Origin: Azorinus chamasolen
Lineage: Eukaryota > Mollusca > Bivalvia > Cardiida > Solecurtidae
Length of the DNA: 64,000 nucleotides
NCBI GenBank assembly: GCA_963576725.1
Contig: OY755239.1
Span: 63,491,645-63,555,644 of the forward strand
Direction of reading: 5' to 3'
Shown: positions 1 to 10,282 of the stretch, piece after piece
Layout of the letters: every line of letters starts with the position of its first letter
Numbering within the stretch: position 1 is the stretch's first letter
The notes under the pieces: generated by a model
What the model was told of the DNA's origin: nothing
Databases searched by the model: none
What the model saw: only the letters and a program-made list of their open reading frames with translations
Position numbers and translations under genes: made by a program

Positions 1-2281
1 GCATCACCGGAACTGTTGTTTCATATTTATCTAGGGATTGAAGGATGTCATTCTGAACTTTCAGAAGAGCAGTCTCTGTTGAGTGATGCTTTCGGTATGC
101 TGATTGATAGTGCTCATGTAGATTGTTTGAGTTCAGGTGGGACTCAATGCGTTTGTCAACCACTTTTTCTAACACTTTGGAGACAAATGGCAGATTTGAT
201 ATAGGCCTATTATTCTTAAGTTCATTTGAATCGAGATCCGGTTTCTTTAAAATAGGTCTGACATGTGACCTTTTGAAACTTTTTGGAACATAGGCATTGT
301 CTAAAGAGGAGTTTACAATGTTTGTCAAAATCGGTAGGAGTTCATCAAGGCATGACTTTAATAGCCATGTAGGTATTGGATCCAGTTCGCAAGACTTACA
401 GGGGGATGCCTTAATGATCTGTCCTACTTCTTCTACTGTAGCTGTAGCAAACTTTTCTAATACGTTTGTTGAATGCTGCATCTCATTGTCAATCGGCGCA
501 CTGGATACAGTGTCTGATGCAATATCAGCACGTATTTTGTCCACTTTGTCAACGAAAAAGTCACTGAATTCTTGTGCAAGATGCTTCGATGACGAAGTCT
601 TAGGCAATGAGATGTCACTAGTTGAACCTAGCAGATGCTTAGTGACTCTGAAAAGACTTTTTGAGTCTGCCTGGCATGCTTCAACTTTCTCTGAGTAAAA
701 ATCAATCTTTGACTTAATTAGTAGCCTGTTGACTTTGGCACACTGTTCTCTGTATAGCTGATGGTCTATTGTGAGTCTGGACTTTTTCCAGTTCCGTTCC
801 AACTTGCGCCTTACATGTTTAGCATCATGCAGTTCCTGGGTATACCAAGGGCATGATGGTCTGAGCGTTATGGTTTTTGTACACAGTGGTGCATGTTTAT
901 TGACAAGTGCCGCCAGTGTTTGTGTATATGACTTAACCAGCTCATCAACATCTGTCGTCTGCATACTCGATTCGATGGGTTCCGAGTTTACGAGATCTCT
1001 TTTGAATGATTCTATATTAATTGCCCTAAGTTTCCGAAATGAAACAGTTTTCCTCACTGTTGGGGGTTTCGCGGCCTTTGCCTCGAAAGTCACGGAAAAA
1101 TGATCTCGCGAAACTTTACCACTACTGTCGGACAGTCCAGGATCTGTGACTTCAATGTTTGACACACAGTCATCACCGTCCCGTGTAATAACAACATCAA
1201 GGGTATGTCCCCCTATATGAGTGGCTTCACTCACATGTTGTTGCAGTCCAAATGATTCGAGTGTACTAACAAAGTTAGCAGTGTTTCTGTCATTTGGAAT
1301 GTCAAGGTGGATGTTTAAATCCCCTACAATGACGACCGGTCTGTCGGTGGTGGCAAATTTAGATAAGAAAGATGGCCACTCATTCTCAAGAAAATCCCCA
1401 GTTTTTAGACCATTTGCACGTGATGGTGGCGGTCTGTAAACAACTACTAGACGCAGAGTGAAATCTCGGATACTTAAAGTGCAGTCCATGTACTCAAAGT
1501 TTGAGAAATCATTATCTCTTGTTGATGTATGGAGGCGGAGTCCTATTGAAGCCTTATATATGACTGCTACCCCACCGCCACGGTTGCCATTGCAGCGAGG
1601 GACATGTCTGATTTTGTAATGAGTAGGAACCAGTTCGTTTAAACACGATTTGTCTACAGAACTACCGAGCCAGGTTTCCGTAATGGCTACCACATCAAAG
1701 TCATTTGAAACGATATAGTCGCAAATAGAAAGGGCCTTGTTTTTGACTGACCTGGGGTTTAAACTGCATACCTTTACAAAAGTCTGAATTCTGACTGGCA
1801 TTGGAGCTTCGCGATTTACATGCACAAGAGTTTCCTTGTTCTTAGAAATGGGTGCTGTTGAGAATTTACTTGTGTACCGGTGGGGTTTTGAAACAATGGG
1901 GATTATCTGGGGAAACTGTTTCAAGTGACTGAGATTTACGCCATCAGATGAAACCCTAATTTCAGTTTGACGGTTTCCAGAAACAGTTGGAATTGACTGA
2001 GGTATTTCCCTTAATTTGTTTAAATGAACACCTTTATTTACATCCCAACTACGCCTTGATTTTGAGTTGCCCCCTTTAGAGCCTCTGAATTTAGCTAAGC
2101 CAATTTGCCCAAAATCTAACAGCCCTAGCTGTCTCAACCTGGACAATACTAGCGTGTCGGGTTTTAAAATAGGCGATGATTGCCCTATAAAAGAAAGATC
2201 ACACCTTGTATACTGTATCTGTGTTGAACTAATCCGCTTCTTTCCTTCACCTGTATATCCTAATGCCTGAGGCACACACAT
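1..2281 (-). CDS. Non-LTR retrotransposon polyprotein (endonuclease + reverse transcriptase), C-terminal part beyond the window
   Basis: Reading the minus strand from ATG at 2281-2279 gives 760 codons without a stop, running off the window edge; an in-frame stop lies just upstream of the ATG. About 170 N-terminal residues are unassigned. An apurinic-type endonuclease/exonuclease/phosphatase domain follows, with VCSLNPRSVKNKA, ITETW near residue 202, GDLNIH near 320, LDVVIT, and catalytic RDHFSV near 391. The reverse transcriptase begins with LDPIPTWLLKS near 634, RPISNL near 693 and YRKHHSTETAL near 728. The palm YADD box would lie outside the window. In this family the endonuclease nicks target DNA and the reverse transcriptase copies element RNA there. 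The STETAL signature and domain order fit CR1/L2-type elements. No frameshift or stop is seen, so the copy is probably young. Type is certain; clade is an inference. Confidence 0.93.
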   Translation of the reverse strand, partial: MCVPQALGYTGEGKKRISSTQIQYTRCDLSFIGQSSPILKPDTLVLSRLRQLGLLDFGQIGLAKFRGSKGGNSKSRRSWDVNKGVHLNKLREIPQSIPTVSGNRQTEIRVSSDGVNLSHLKQFPQIIPIVSKPHRYTSKFSTAPISKNKETLVHVNREAPMPVRIQTFVKVCSLNPRSVKNKALSICDYIVSNDFDVVAITETWLGSSVDKSCLNELVPTHYKIRHVPRCNGNRGGGVAVIYKASIGLRLHTSTRDNDFSNFEYMDCTLSIRDFTLRLVVVYRPPPSRANGLKTGDFLENEWPSFLSKFATTDRPVVIVGDLNIHLDIPNDRNTANFVSTLESFGLQQHVSEATHIGGHTLDVVITRDGDDCVSNIEVTDPGLSDSSGKVSRDHFSVTFEAKAAKPPTVRKTVSFRKLRAINIESFKRDLVNSEPIESSMQTTDVDELVKSYTQTLAALVNKHAPLCTKTITLRPSCPWYTQELHDAKHVRRKLERNWKKSRLTIDHQLYREQCAKVNRLLIKSKIDFYSEKVEACQADSKSLFRVTKHLLGSTSDISLPKTSSSKHLAQEFSDFFVDKVDKIRADIASDTVSSAPIDNEMQHSTNVLEKFATATVEEVGQIIKASPCKSCELDPIPTWLLKSCLDELLPILTNIVNSSLDNAYVPKSFKRSHVRPILKKPDLDSNELKNNRPISNLPFVSKVLEKVVDKRIESHLNSNNLHEHYQSAYRKHHSTETALLKVQNDILQSLDKYETTVPVM

Positions 2282-2585
2282 TTGAATTTAAACATCCAGT
2301 ATTGCACAAAATTGATTTATTTATTTCACTTTTTTAAGTCAAATCACAAAACAGAATCACTTAAAAAGTACACCATTCTATTAACACTTCCTTCATGCAC
2401 TATTGTGTCACTTTTTTGAAAGTTTTATATAGTATTTCCCTCTTAAAACTATGCAAAGCATCAGAGCGAAATCAATGCAGCCTTCACACTTTGGCGCATA
2501 TAATCGATAATCAAAATCTTCTCGAAAAAAATACCGTTTCAACACCGAATGGATTCTGTTGTTAAATATGGGTTGATCATTTCAC
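2282..2585. other. Upstream flank of the retrotransposon ORF, no feature seen
   Basis: AT-rich sequence directly 5' of the ORF start; probably the element's 5' untranslated region for an unknown distance. No promoter motif or element boundary can be placed. Confidence 0.4.
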
Positions 2586-2799
2586 TTAACCCATTCCCTC
2601 ATACTGGCGCTTTTTAGCACCTCTGTAACAGTCATTTTAAACCAATGTGATAAGTAGAGCATTTGCCCCATGTGGTAAAAAATTATCTATTTATCACATT
2701 TGTCGCAAAAGTATAAAATTTAAAAAAAAACTTCTGTCTAGTAAATGTTCCTTTTCAGTAGATTTTATTGAAAGGTATTGTTTGTAAGGAATGAGTTAA
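2586..2799. mobile_element. C element, old degenerate copy
   Basis: Begins TTAACCCATTCCCTCAT and ends GAATGAGTTAA. The stem (TGTGATAAGTAGAGCATTTG / ATCTATTTATCACA) has decayed and the tip is lost. TTAA on both sides fits a piggyBac-like non-autonomous element. Confidence 0.6.
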
Positions 2800-3210
2800 A
2801 CATTCACGATTCGAACGGTTGACATGGGCATCGTAGTGCTCCTGAACGTGTTTTTGACCATATGTCAATAAATAAATACCATTTAGTAAAGGCTAAGGCG
2901 GTAAAAGACGTATTAATTGAGTAAATTGGTAATTAATTCCAAGTTTTTTGACCAAACAGTTCATACGCAACTGCAATGCGAAACACAAGTATATACATGG
3001 CATGAATTAGAACATAAATATGCTTAAAACCTTATTTACTGACACATGTGTTACATGTATTTGCATTTAAACGTCCATATTACATTTATATAATGCATAT
3101 GCGTTAAAAATAATGGCTTGATCAATTTTGCTAAAAGGTCACATTATGAGCATTCCTTTACTACATCCAGTAGTTCAACAGAACGTTCAGTCTGTGGTCG
3201 ATAGCTTTTG
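2800..3210. other. AT-rich spacer, nothing recognised
   Basis: Low-complexity AT-rich sequence with frequent stops on both strands; no paired arms or known element ends noticed. Confidence 0.5.
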
Positions 3211-3456
3211 TTAACCCTTTACTCCATGAATATTCATGTAAGAAATGATGGCATCATGAATATTGATTAGAATAATTGTTAAAATAGCTATTGGACACGG
3301 ACATGTTTGCCGTGGCATAAACCGAAGAATTATAGCTACATCATACCATAAGCAAAAAGCAGATCCTGATCAGACGGCTCTTACAGGAGCCGTCTGATCT
3401 GGATCTGTCCTGCTTGCAAAGACGTAGAAAGGCGTATTTATGGAGTAAAGGGTTAA
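3211..3456 (+). mobile_element. B element, complete
   Basis: TTAACCCTTTACTCCATGAA at the left and TGGAGTAAAGGGTTAA at the right give terminal inverted repeats with TTAA duplicated. The hairpin (GCAGATCCTGATCAGACGGC and its partner) lies near the right end. 246 bp, full length. Confidence 0.8.
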
Positions 3457-3762
3457 ATTAACATCGGTTTTAAAATGTCATTATGGACCATCCTTTTGAA
3501 ACGGTCTATAAAATTATATTGAAATGCAACCAATGGTTTAAGATTTATCTTTTAGGCGCTATAAGACCTTTTCAGTGTTGCAGTGCCCTAAACTTCAAAC
3601 TATCCTAATTAGTATCGCAGTGCCCAAGACCAAGGCCAATCGATATATACGTTTTAGTAAGACGTTTTGTGACGTTACGTCTTATCATGCGCTTGAGTAC
3701 TATAAGTCATTGCGTCGCATATTGCTTTTTGATTTTGGTGAGTTTAACTGAGGTTTTGTTTT

Positions 3763-3921
3763 ATGGCGATGCCACTATGCTGTCGGTGTAGAACAGACAA
3801 GGAGCATTTTTGTGAGGGTAGCGCACACTTCATTATATGTGGTCTGGTGTTGCTGTTGACTTTCATGTGTCAGTTTCTAATTTCCTGCCTGATTTATGTT
3901 CTATTTCAAATGATTACGTAA
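3763..3921 (+). CDS. Possible micro-ORF: Cys-rich head plus hydrophobic segment
   Basis: A 52-codon frame not assigned to any family. It starts MAMPLCCRCRTDKEHFCEGS and contains one long hydrophobic run (about residues 24-50: IICGLVLLLTFMCQFLISC...). Four cysteines near the N terminus and one membrane-like segment are visible. No splice context, homology or neighbouring gene supports it; a chance frame is the more likely explanation. Confidence 0.12.
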   Translation: MAMPLCCRCRTDKEHFCEGSAHFIICGLVLLLTFMCQFLISCLIYVLFQMIT

Positions 3922-4172
3922 TAGCTATATAAGAAAATGTGAAGGCCATAGGATTTAAGGATTGACCAGTCACAATGGTTTGAACAATATTGATAGGAAT
4001 TTACATTAGAATCGTTTCTACCAAACTTATATGGACAAATGATGTTTTCAGAGGAAAGTATTTTAAACTGTAAATATTCCTCACTATATGCCAAGTTCTG
4101 CCCGCCCTAATGTGACATTGTTTTGACCTATTATTATGTGTTGAGGAATCTGGATAGACATGTAAAATGTCC

Positions 4173-4425
4173 TTAACCATTCTCTTGCTGAATTTTAAAA
4201 TACATTTCTCCTTCTTTACCCATGCCAAGTTGTTGTATAATTACATATATCTTCACTGTGTACAAGTATTTCGCTGTGCAATCACTGCTGTGGAGTGCAC
4301 TGGTGGCACAATCAACTTGTAAATAGTGCAGACCCTGATGAGACAGCTCCTGCAGGATCTGTCTCATATGGGTCTTCACTATTTACAGGTAGGTATATTG
4401 ACGTGAATAGCAAGCGAAGGGTTAA
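4173..4425. mobile_element. D element, nearly complete
   Basis: TTAACCATTCTCTTGCTGAA at the left, AGCAAGCGAAGGGTTAA at the right. The stem AATAGTGCAGACCCTGATGA / TATGGGTCTTCACTATT has the tip GCTCCTGCAGGATC. Same family as 27396, 43406, 44040 and 46571. Confidence 0.8.
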
Positions 4426-4527
4426 AGTACATCTGACTGCTGGTTTCTAACAGGAAGATATCTAGACGTTTTTAACACGGTTACCGTGGCAATGATAAAC
4501 CGAATCGAACAACACTTGTAGATAACT

Positions 4528-4706
4528 GGGTCCCTGCTTATAAAACTTTTAGTCGAGTCTGAGAACGTTCTCAAGCATTTGATTGGTCAGATTTGAGCCT
4601 TTGGCTCAAATCTGACCTATCAAAAGCTTGGGAACTCAAATCTGACCAATCAAAAGCCTGAGAACGAAACTCAGACTCAACTAAAAGCTTTATAAGCAGG
4701 GACCCT
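4528..4706. mobile_element. G hairpin element
   Basis: Outer arms GGGTCCCTGCTTATAAAAC and TTTATAAGCAGGGACCC; inner stem repeats of TTTGATTGGTCAGATTTGAG with inverted partners. The right arm carries a duplicated inner module. It contains CCAAT boxes in both orientations. Confidence 0.75.
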
Positions 4707-5085
4707 GATTGAGGAACACATATGCAGAGTTTTCATCAAGTTTCATCCAGGCGGTTTTGGAGGAGATGACTTTTGAATGGTTGACAGTCAGACGCACGAC
4801 AATTATCGGCCGTCGGACGAGGAGCTGTCACAATAGCTCTTAGTCTCTGAGTATTTGCTTACTATATGATGTAATCATAGAATGCAGTTCGACTGCTGTC
4901 ACGTGGTCAACTATCAAAGTCACGTGATCAGATATCTGAGGTCAAATGGTGAGCAGAAAGCATTATGGAAAAAAACGTATAGTGTGATGTGACATTATCA
5001 CAATTACTCTGGCACGACAAATTCACGCATTGTATAAACCACCGTTGTTAATGACCAAATGCAGAGCAGTACCGTCTGCTTTTTG
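4707..5085. other. Spacer, nothing recognised
   Basis: No element ends or coding pattern noticed. A short inverted pair GTCACGTGATCAG / TGTCACGTGGTC near 4900-4935 contains CACGTG motifs. Confidence 0.4.
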
Positions 5086-5123
5086 TTACATTGAAGTGAA
5101 TGATGCTAGCAAAAAGTTGTTTT
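5086..5123 (-). CDS. Candidate terminal exon of the two-Ig gene
   Basis: Acceptor-like ACTATTTTTGCAG precedes 2 bases plus 12 codons in the phase needed after exon 5 (ENNFLLASFTSM, then TAA at 5088-5086). The same frame is open back to about 5290, so a longer exon from a weaker acceptor near 5238 is also possible. The tail is too short for a clear transmembrane or GPI signal. Offered only because phase, strand and position fit; the true last exon may be elsewhere, even beyond the window. Confidence 0.22.
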
Positions 5124-5320
5124 CTGCAAAAATAGTGTTAACAACTTTGATGCGGGCACATTGATTTGTGGAATCTTTCAAGAGAGTTATTTCTCTCTCG
5201 AGACAACGACCATTCGTCGATGCTATGCAGCTGTTAATGCCTTTCAAAGGCACACTAATCATAATACAGTCATATCTCACTAATACGAACATTCAGATAC
5301 GTATAAGTACAATTATTGGC

Positions 5321-5513
5321 CATTTCAGTGCGAGAAAAGGGTCACTAGTGCCCTTTGCAAACAGTGTGGACCCAGGAGTCATCTCATTAGAGGTTTGCAC
5401 TGTATGTCATGCTATACATTCCTTAATAAAAATTCTTAAACATTCACAGTAAGCTTGGCCTGTTCGAAATTTTCGGAATAGTCCATATGCAAATTTAACG
5501 CTGAAAGGGTAAA
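5321..5513. mobile_element. H element, degenerate
   Basis: Matches the H copies at 45237 and 47957: AGTGCGAG...GTCACTAGTG, tip CAAACAGTGTGGACCCAGG / GGTTTGCACTGT, right part AAGCTTGGCCTGTTCGAA and CGCTGAAAGGGTAA. The hairpin centre is eroded. Confidence 0.55.
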
Positions 5514-5848
5514 GTAGCCACCTGCCTATAACGTTTTCGTTTCTTCTGTTCTAAATGTTCTTACTAGCGAGGTTGTACTTACAACGGATGTCAATACTCA
5601 AATATCATGAACAAATCCGTTAACATATTGTGATCTGAACCAAATTACGATATTTTACATGTGGGAGGTTGGGTTTTCTACCAGTGATTCACTGTGTATG
5701 TTTTGATTACATGCAGTGTACCAAAGACTGAACAACTTTCTATACGTTCATGATCTTGAATCAGACTCTTAGGCTATCATGAATTCCAGATGTGAAAGAA
5801 AATACACACAGAAAAACGGCAAAATTATTTATACGGAAAAAATAGTAC
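5514..5848. other. Intron sequence, nothing recognised
   Basis: Lies between the candidate terminal exon and exon 5 of the Ig gene. No hairpin element or coding pattern noticed. Confidence 0.4.
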
Positions 5849-5978
5849 CATTTAGAACATGAACTTTGACGTAACTAGACTGCATGTCGGAGGCCCTGCA
5901 CACAAAGTCGGTATCGTCCTCCATCGACGCCTTGTTTATTTCCAGCGTACTCTTTATCATCCGCCTTTTCAGGTAGAC
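5849..5978 (-). CDS. Exon 5: end of Ig domain 2
   Basis: Acceptor CTATGTTTCAG|GTCTAC; donor AATG|GTACTA at 5848. In phase 0 it encodes VYLKRRMIKSTLEINKASME, then DDTDFVCRASDMQSSYVKVH and VLN, followed by one spare base. FVC supplies the second Ig2 cysteine; the STLEI...DxxxFxC spacing is typical of an I-set domain end. Joined to exon 4 it reads NIMKK-VYLKR. The frame stays open past the donor for a few codons, so the exact 3' end rests on the splice consensus. Confidence 0.87.
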
Positions 5979-6505
5979 CTGAAACATAGTATTTTTAAAC
6001 ATACATGTATATCATGCTATGGACGAATCCGACATTACATGTATCTTTGCAAACAGAGTTGGTCGAGACGAAAGTTCTCTGGATCGAGCACGTTATACAC
6101 GCTAGCTGTGCCTTCGAAGAGAATATACTTGTTTGATTGGGTTATGTTGTCTTAAGGAGGCGGGGAAGTACATTATTTCAGTCATATTGCGACGTCCAGC
6201 TAATTATAGGTGCAGGCAGATCCCATATGTTTCTCTGTGCATTGTTTCGTGCACAGAAGAACACACTGGTAGAACCATCGACCTACCAGCTGGAAGACTT
6301 TCTCACATGAAAAATTCAAATACACAGGCCGAGATTTAAACCACAGCGACGAGGGACCGGGCAGAATGTAAGATATATTAAAGAAATATTTGATGCCCAA
6401 GAAAATTAATTTGTTAATCAGTTGCGTTGGTAATGTATGTCGTATGCTAGCCGTGGAACTTTCTGTATTACTTTTATCCCGTATTAAGCAATCGCCTGTT
6501 TTTTT

Positions 6506-6707
6506 TTAACTCTTTCGATGCAAATGTCGCATCTGTGATTACCTACCTATGCAAACAGTTTGGGTCCAGATGAGACGCCGAGTAACTCGGCGTCTCATTA
6601 GGACCAAAATGGTTTGTAACTGTTTTAAACAAAATTAAAGAAAAAATGAAAATTGTAGCAGACGACCAAGTTTGCAGACGACAAAAGTTGGCAACGAAAG
6701 AGTCAAA
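6506..6707. mobile_element. F element
   Basis: TTAACTCTTTCGATGCAAAT at the left; GGCAACGAAAGAGTCAAA at the right (TTAA lost). The stem GATGAGACGCCGAGTAACTC closes on GGCGTCTCATTAG. Inside the intron upstream of exon 5. Confidence 0.75.
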
Positions 6708-6781
6708 AGACACTAACGCTAAATAATTAAGTGGAGAAGTTCTTATATTCTTTTGAATGTGCCAGACTAATTTGATTACTA

Positions 6782-6984
6782 CAGTTAAATCCCTCTAAAC
6801 CGGACGTTAAATTTGGTATAAATATCGGTCTTGGAGACAGGTGGCAGCTTAATACAGGGTGACAGTCATGCAGAAAGCTCCTGTAGGAGCTTTCTGCATG
6901 ACTTTCACCCTGCATTAAGCAGCGACCTGCCTAAAATATCTAAATTCTTCTCTACTAAAGTTCCAGTTTAGAGAGTCTTTACTG
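6782..6984. mobile_element. A1 element, complete, TA on both sides
   Basis: CAGTTAAATCCCTCTAAACC after TA (6780-6781) and an ACTG end before TA. Long palindrome: core AAGCTCCTGTAGGAGCTTT, outer GGTGGCAGCTTAATACAGG pairing with CTGCATTAAGCAGC. 203 bp, in an intron of the Ig gene. Confidence 0.85.
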
Positions 6985-7608
6985 TATTCTTAATACGATT
7001 AATATCTTACATTAACTACTTTTTATCGCATTCAAAAGAACGTATACTACTTGTGCATGCTTTTGTTTCGAATCCAATATACATAAACGCGAATGTAATT
7101 CAACACGGACAATTAGATTTCAATATAGCATAATTATAAACGTCCACGCTGAAAAGTAGAGACATCGTTAAACCATAAGTATTCAGAGTCCCTTAAAATA
7201 ATCCTTCTGACCAGGTTCTGCACTGTTTGCTGAACTTACCAATGCCAATGCCACATTCCAGCAAATAATTTGTTTTCTATGCCCTCTCTGCATTGAAACT
7301 TGAAGGGTTTCAAGGTAAGATCTGGACGGGATTTCCTTATACTATATGAAAGAAAAATATGATTTCATTTGCCCGATTAAGGGTTTTAAGCCGAAATACG
7401 TTGAAGTAACGAAATATTTAAATTGACATCACGTGTTGTAGATTGGTGATATACACAACCTTATATAATATGGGAGTAAATGGGTCATGGTACGCTTTAG
7501 AAATTCAGTAAAACACACGTTTGTTTTGCCATTAGTATGAATCTATATGTTTTAGATAATGCAATAAAGTTGTAATACTGTACATGTAGTATTGTATACA
7601 CATAATAC

Positions 7609-7754
7609 CTTTTTCATTATGTTAATTCCTTTGGCGTCGTTTGTAAGTACCTTTCGCCCCTTCTTGAACCAGTCAACGTCATCTGACGTCGCATTACACT
7701 CCAATATTATCCTGTCGCCCTTTTCAACATATGTTGTGTTGGATATCGATATAC
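7609..7754 (-). CDS. Exon 4: start of Ig domain 2
   Basis: Acceptor CATGTTACAG|GTATAT and donor AAAAAG|GTATTA at 7608. The first two bases complete a Gly codon with the last base of exon 3 (YLTVQ-G-ISIS); 48 codons follow, ending in phase 0. It encodes ISISNTTYVEKGDRIILECN, then ATSDDVDWFKKGRKVLTNDA and KGINIMKK. IILEC and DVDWF supply the Ig2 cysteine and tryptophan; NTT and NAT are sequons. An A5 element ends 12 bp upstream of the acceptor, so the branch point and any pyrimidine tract must lie inside transposon sequence. Confidence 0.88.
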
Positions 7755-7766
7755 CTGTAACATGTG

Positions 7767-7958
7767 CAGTAAAATCTCGATTATTCGAACACTAAAATAC
7801 ACATCATTTTATATCTTTAAAACAGGTGGCAGCTTAATGCAGGCTAAAAACATGCAGAAAGCTCCTCTAGGAGCTTTCTTCATGACTTTCACCCTGCATC
7901 GGGCTTCCACCTGTCCAAAAGGGTCTAAATTACTCTAAACTAAATCGAAGTTTTACTG
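7767..7958. mobile_element. A5 element abutting the exon 4 acceptor
   Basis: CAGTAAAATCTCGATTATTC at the left; AAATCGAAGTTTTACTG then TA at the right. It has the shared A core (GGTGGCAGCTTAATGCAGG, tip AAGCTCCTCTAGGAGCTTT). On the gene strand it ends 12 bp before exon 4. Confidence 0.85.
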
Positions 7959-8044
7959 TATTATATTTATCACTGATACAACAAAAAGAGGCAGTTTTGT
8001 TATCTAAGAATATATCAATGCCAAGCCGATAAACTTCAAACGGT

Positions 8045-8249
8045 TTAACTCTTTCGCTGCTAATGTCACATCTGTGATTACCTATACAAACAGGTTGGAT
8101 CCAGATGAGACGCGGGGTAAATCGGCGTCTCTTCAGGATTCAGACTTTTTGTTACTGACTAGTCTTTTGAAACAAAACTGAAGAAAATTAAAAGAAATGA
8201 AAGGACGACATAGTGTGCGGACGACTAATATTGGCAGCGACTTAGTTAG
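8045..8249. mobile_element. F element
   Basis: TTAACTCTTTCGCTGCTAAT at the left, GGCAGCGACTTAGTTA at the right. The stem GATGAGACGCGGGGTAAATC / GGCGTCTCTTCAG carries several mismatches. Confidence 0.7.
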
Positions 8250-8589
8250 TATGTAACCTCGCATATTACATGTACCATTACAATAATTTTGAATCATTAC
8301 AGATACGAACAGGTTCGATATTGGTTAACCGTTTGCTTACGTCTTTGAACATAAATGAAATGATACCGGAGAAACAGTGTTCGATGTGCTAAAGGGTAAT
8401 TTTCCAGAGAAAATCTTGTTGAAGGTAGAGTTACTTTGTCAAGCTTCAGTAATAGATGGGGTAGACAATCTAGGATAAGATTCATTCGCCGTCTTTTAAA
8501 CATCTCCTTGTATTCTGTCCCTCGTTTTGCGTTTTACTGTATCTCCTTCTAAACATTCTACCCCGCGTCATTACTCTTCTTCGACCATA

Positions 8590-8781
8590 CAGTGAAGCCC
8601 CTTTCAACCGGACGTTAAATTTAGTGTTGATATTGGTCCTGTTTACAGGTGGCAGCTAAATGCAGGGTGAAAGTCATGCAGAAAGCTTTCTGCATGACTT
8701 TCACCCTGCTTTAAGTTGCTACCCGCGTAAAAGTATCTAAATTATTCTCTATTAGAATTCCGGTTTTGAAGGATTTTACTG
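8590..8781. mobile_element. A1 element, TA on both sides
   Basis: CAGTGAAGCCCCTTTCAACC after TA; GATTTTACTG before TA. The palindrome core has lost the CTCC loop, leaving AGAAAGCTTTCT at the tip. Confidence 0.8.
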
Positions 8782-8905
8782 TATATATTTTGATTATGCT
8801 GTGGTAACACATTCCATTCCTTGCATAAATATCAGCAATATGTAAACCATACTTTATTGGACTACCCTCTTCGACTGGTATCTCTTTCACGAATAGTGTT
8901 GATGC

Positions 8906-9124
8906 TTAACCCGTTCCCTCATGGGCTATTTTAAGACCAAACCTCTTTGAATAAATCTACCGAAAAGGAGCATTAACTAGAGAAAGGAAAAAATCATTTT
9001 TTTTGTCTTTCTGAAACTATTGTGATAAATAGAGCATTTGCTCTTTGGGAGCAAATGCTCTATTTATCACAATGGTTTCAAAAAGTGATTTTTACAGAGG
9101 CGTATTTATGGAGGAAAGGGTTAA
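8906..9124. mobile_element. C element sharing its right TTAA with the next element
   Basis: TTAACCCGTTCCCTCATGG at the left, GGAGGAAAGGGTTAA at the right. The stem TGTGATAAATAGAGCATTTG closes on CTCTTTGGGAGCAAATGC. Confidence 0.82.
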
Positions 9125-9368
9125 CTCTTTCTCTGTTTAATAGTCACGTTAGAAATGATGACGTCATGGATATGTATTAGCTGCTTTTTTATAATGGCAT
9201 ATGTGCACATGCTTGTTTGGTATTGGTAGAAATTGTAGAGCCAGCTTTTTATAATTTCGTGAACAAACAGAGCAGATCCTGATCAGACTGCTCCTATAGG
9301 AGCCGTCTGATCTAGGTCTACTATATTTGTAACACGTGAAAATGCGTTTATATGAGGGAAAATGTTAA
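9121..9368 (+). mobile_element. B element abutting the C element through one TTAA
   Basis: Starts in the same TTAA (9121-9124) that ends the C copy; AACAAACAGAGCAGATCC stem and GCTCCTATAGGAGC tip near the right, ending GAGGGAAAATGTTAA. Confidence 0.78.
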
Positions 9369-9648
9369 TAAGGGGGTTAAGTTAATATTGATGTCTAAAA
9401 CTATGTTTTATCCAGTCACCAGGCTTCTCTAGTGACATAATAAAGGGGGTGCAAATAAACTTAGGTTTATTAGGTTACTTCCGGTAGTGGAAGGTTTATT
9501 AGGTTAGTAGATAGGCGTAATGATTCTATAACCATGGAACTATTTTAGTTTTCTGTAAATATTCATAAACATGTTGATGGAATAGATCTAACAGATCTAT
9601 TTGGTCACCAGAAGAATTATTCAAATGAGAAAAAAATTAAAAATAATT

Positions 9649-9742
9649 GGCTACAGCTGGATTCGAACCCGCGCCTGATCCTACAAAAACAAATTCTAAT
9701 CTCTCTAGAGACGTCGCCCTTACCGATTACGCCACTGAGGCC
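9649..9742 (-). pseudogene. tRNA-like sequence (A and B boxes), tRNA-derived SINE head or degenerate tRNA
   Basis: On the minus strand an A box TGGCGTAATCG and a perfect B box GGTTCGAATCC are correctly ordered, and GGCCTCA / TGTAGCC ends pair partly. The T stem has one mismatch. The anticodon arm does not fold cleanly and the variable region is long, so this is not a functional tRNA. Isotype is not assigned. Confidence 0.5.
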
Positions 9743-10282
9743 ACATACAAAATGACGTTGATTTATCACTTTTATTAATTTAATCCACCGCTGGCAAAAC
9801 CCGTTTTTGATAAAATCAAACCTGGAAGCAAAGATTGACAGATAAATTGTAAATGTTTTCTTTTCACTCTCATGATTATTAGATTGATAAACTCTTACAG
9901 AGGCGGTGATAGTCATAAACCTAAATATAGCCTGTTCAGTTCCATCGATTTCTGAGTGACGTTAGGTAGAATCTAAAAATAGAAACCGAGACTACGTAAC
10001 TCGAATTTGACCACAAAGATTATAGATCATGTCTGTTTGAAATAACTTATCGACCCTCGATTCAAATCATCTTATTTTTCAAATTCAACCACGTTTCCCT
10101 TCTAGTAATACAAGTATCGAAACTATATTCCTCTGCGGTAGCTCATTAGATCTATTTACGTCTAAATGGAAGTGAAAAGGGAGGGATCCGTTGATCGAAA
10201 AACTGCATTTTCAATGTAAATTATTTCAAGAGTGTTATGAGTCTATAAAAAAGATATTTTACTATATTGACTGGATAAATCG

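Noticed and set aside
1..2270. Several plus-strand open frames in the first 2.3 kb
   Set aside because: All lie antisense to the clearly coding retrotransposon frame on the minus strand and have no features.
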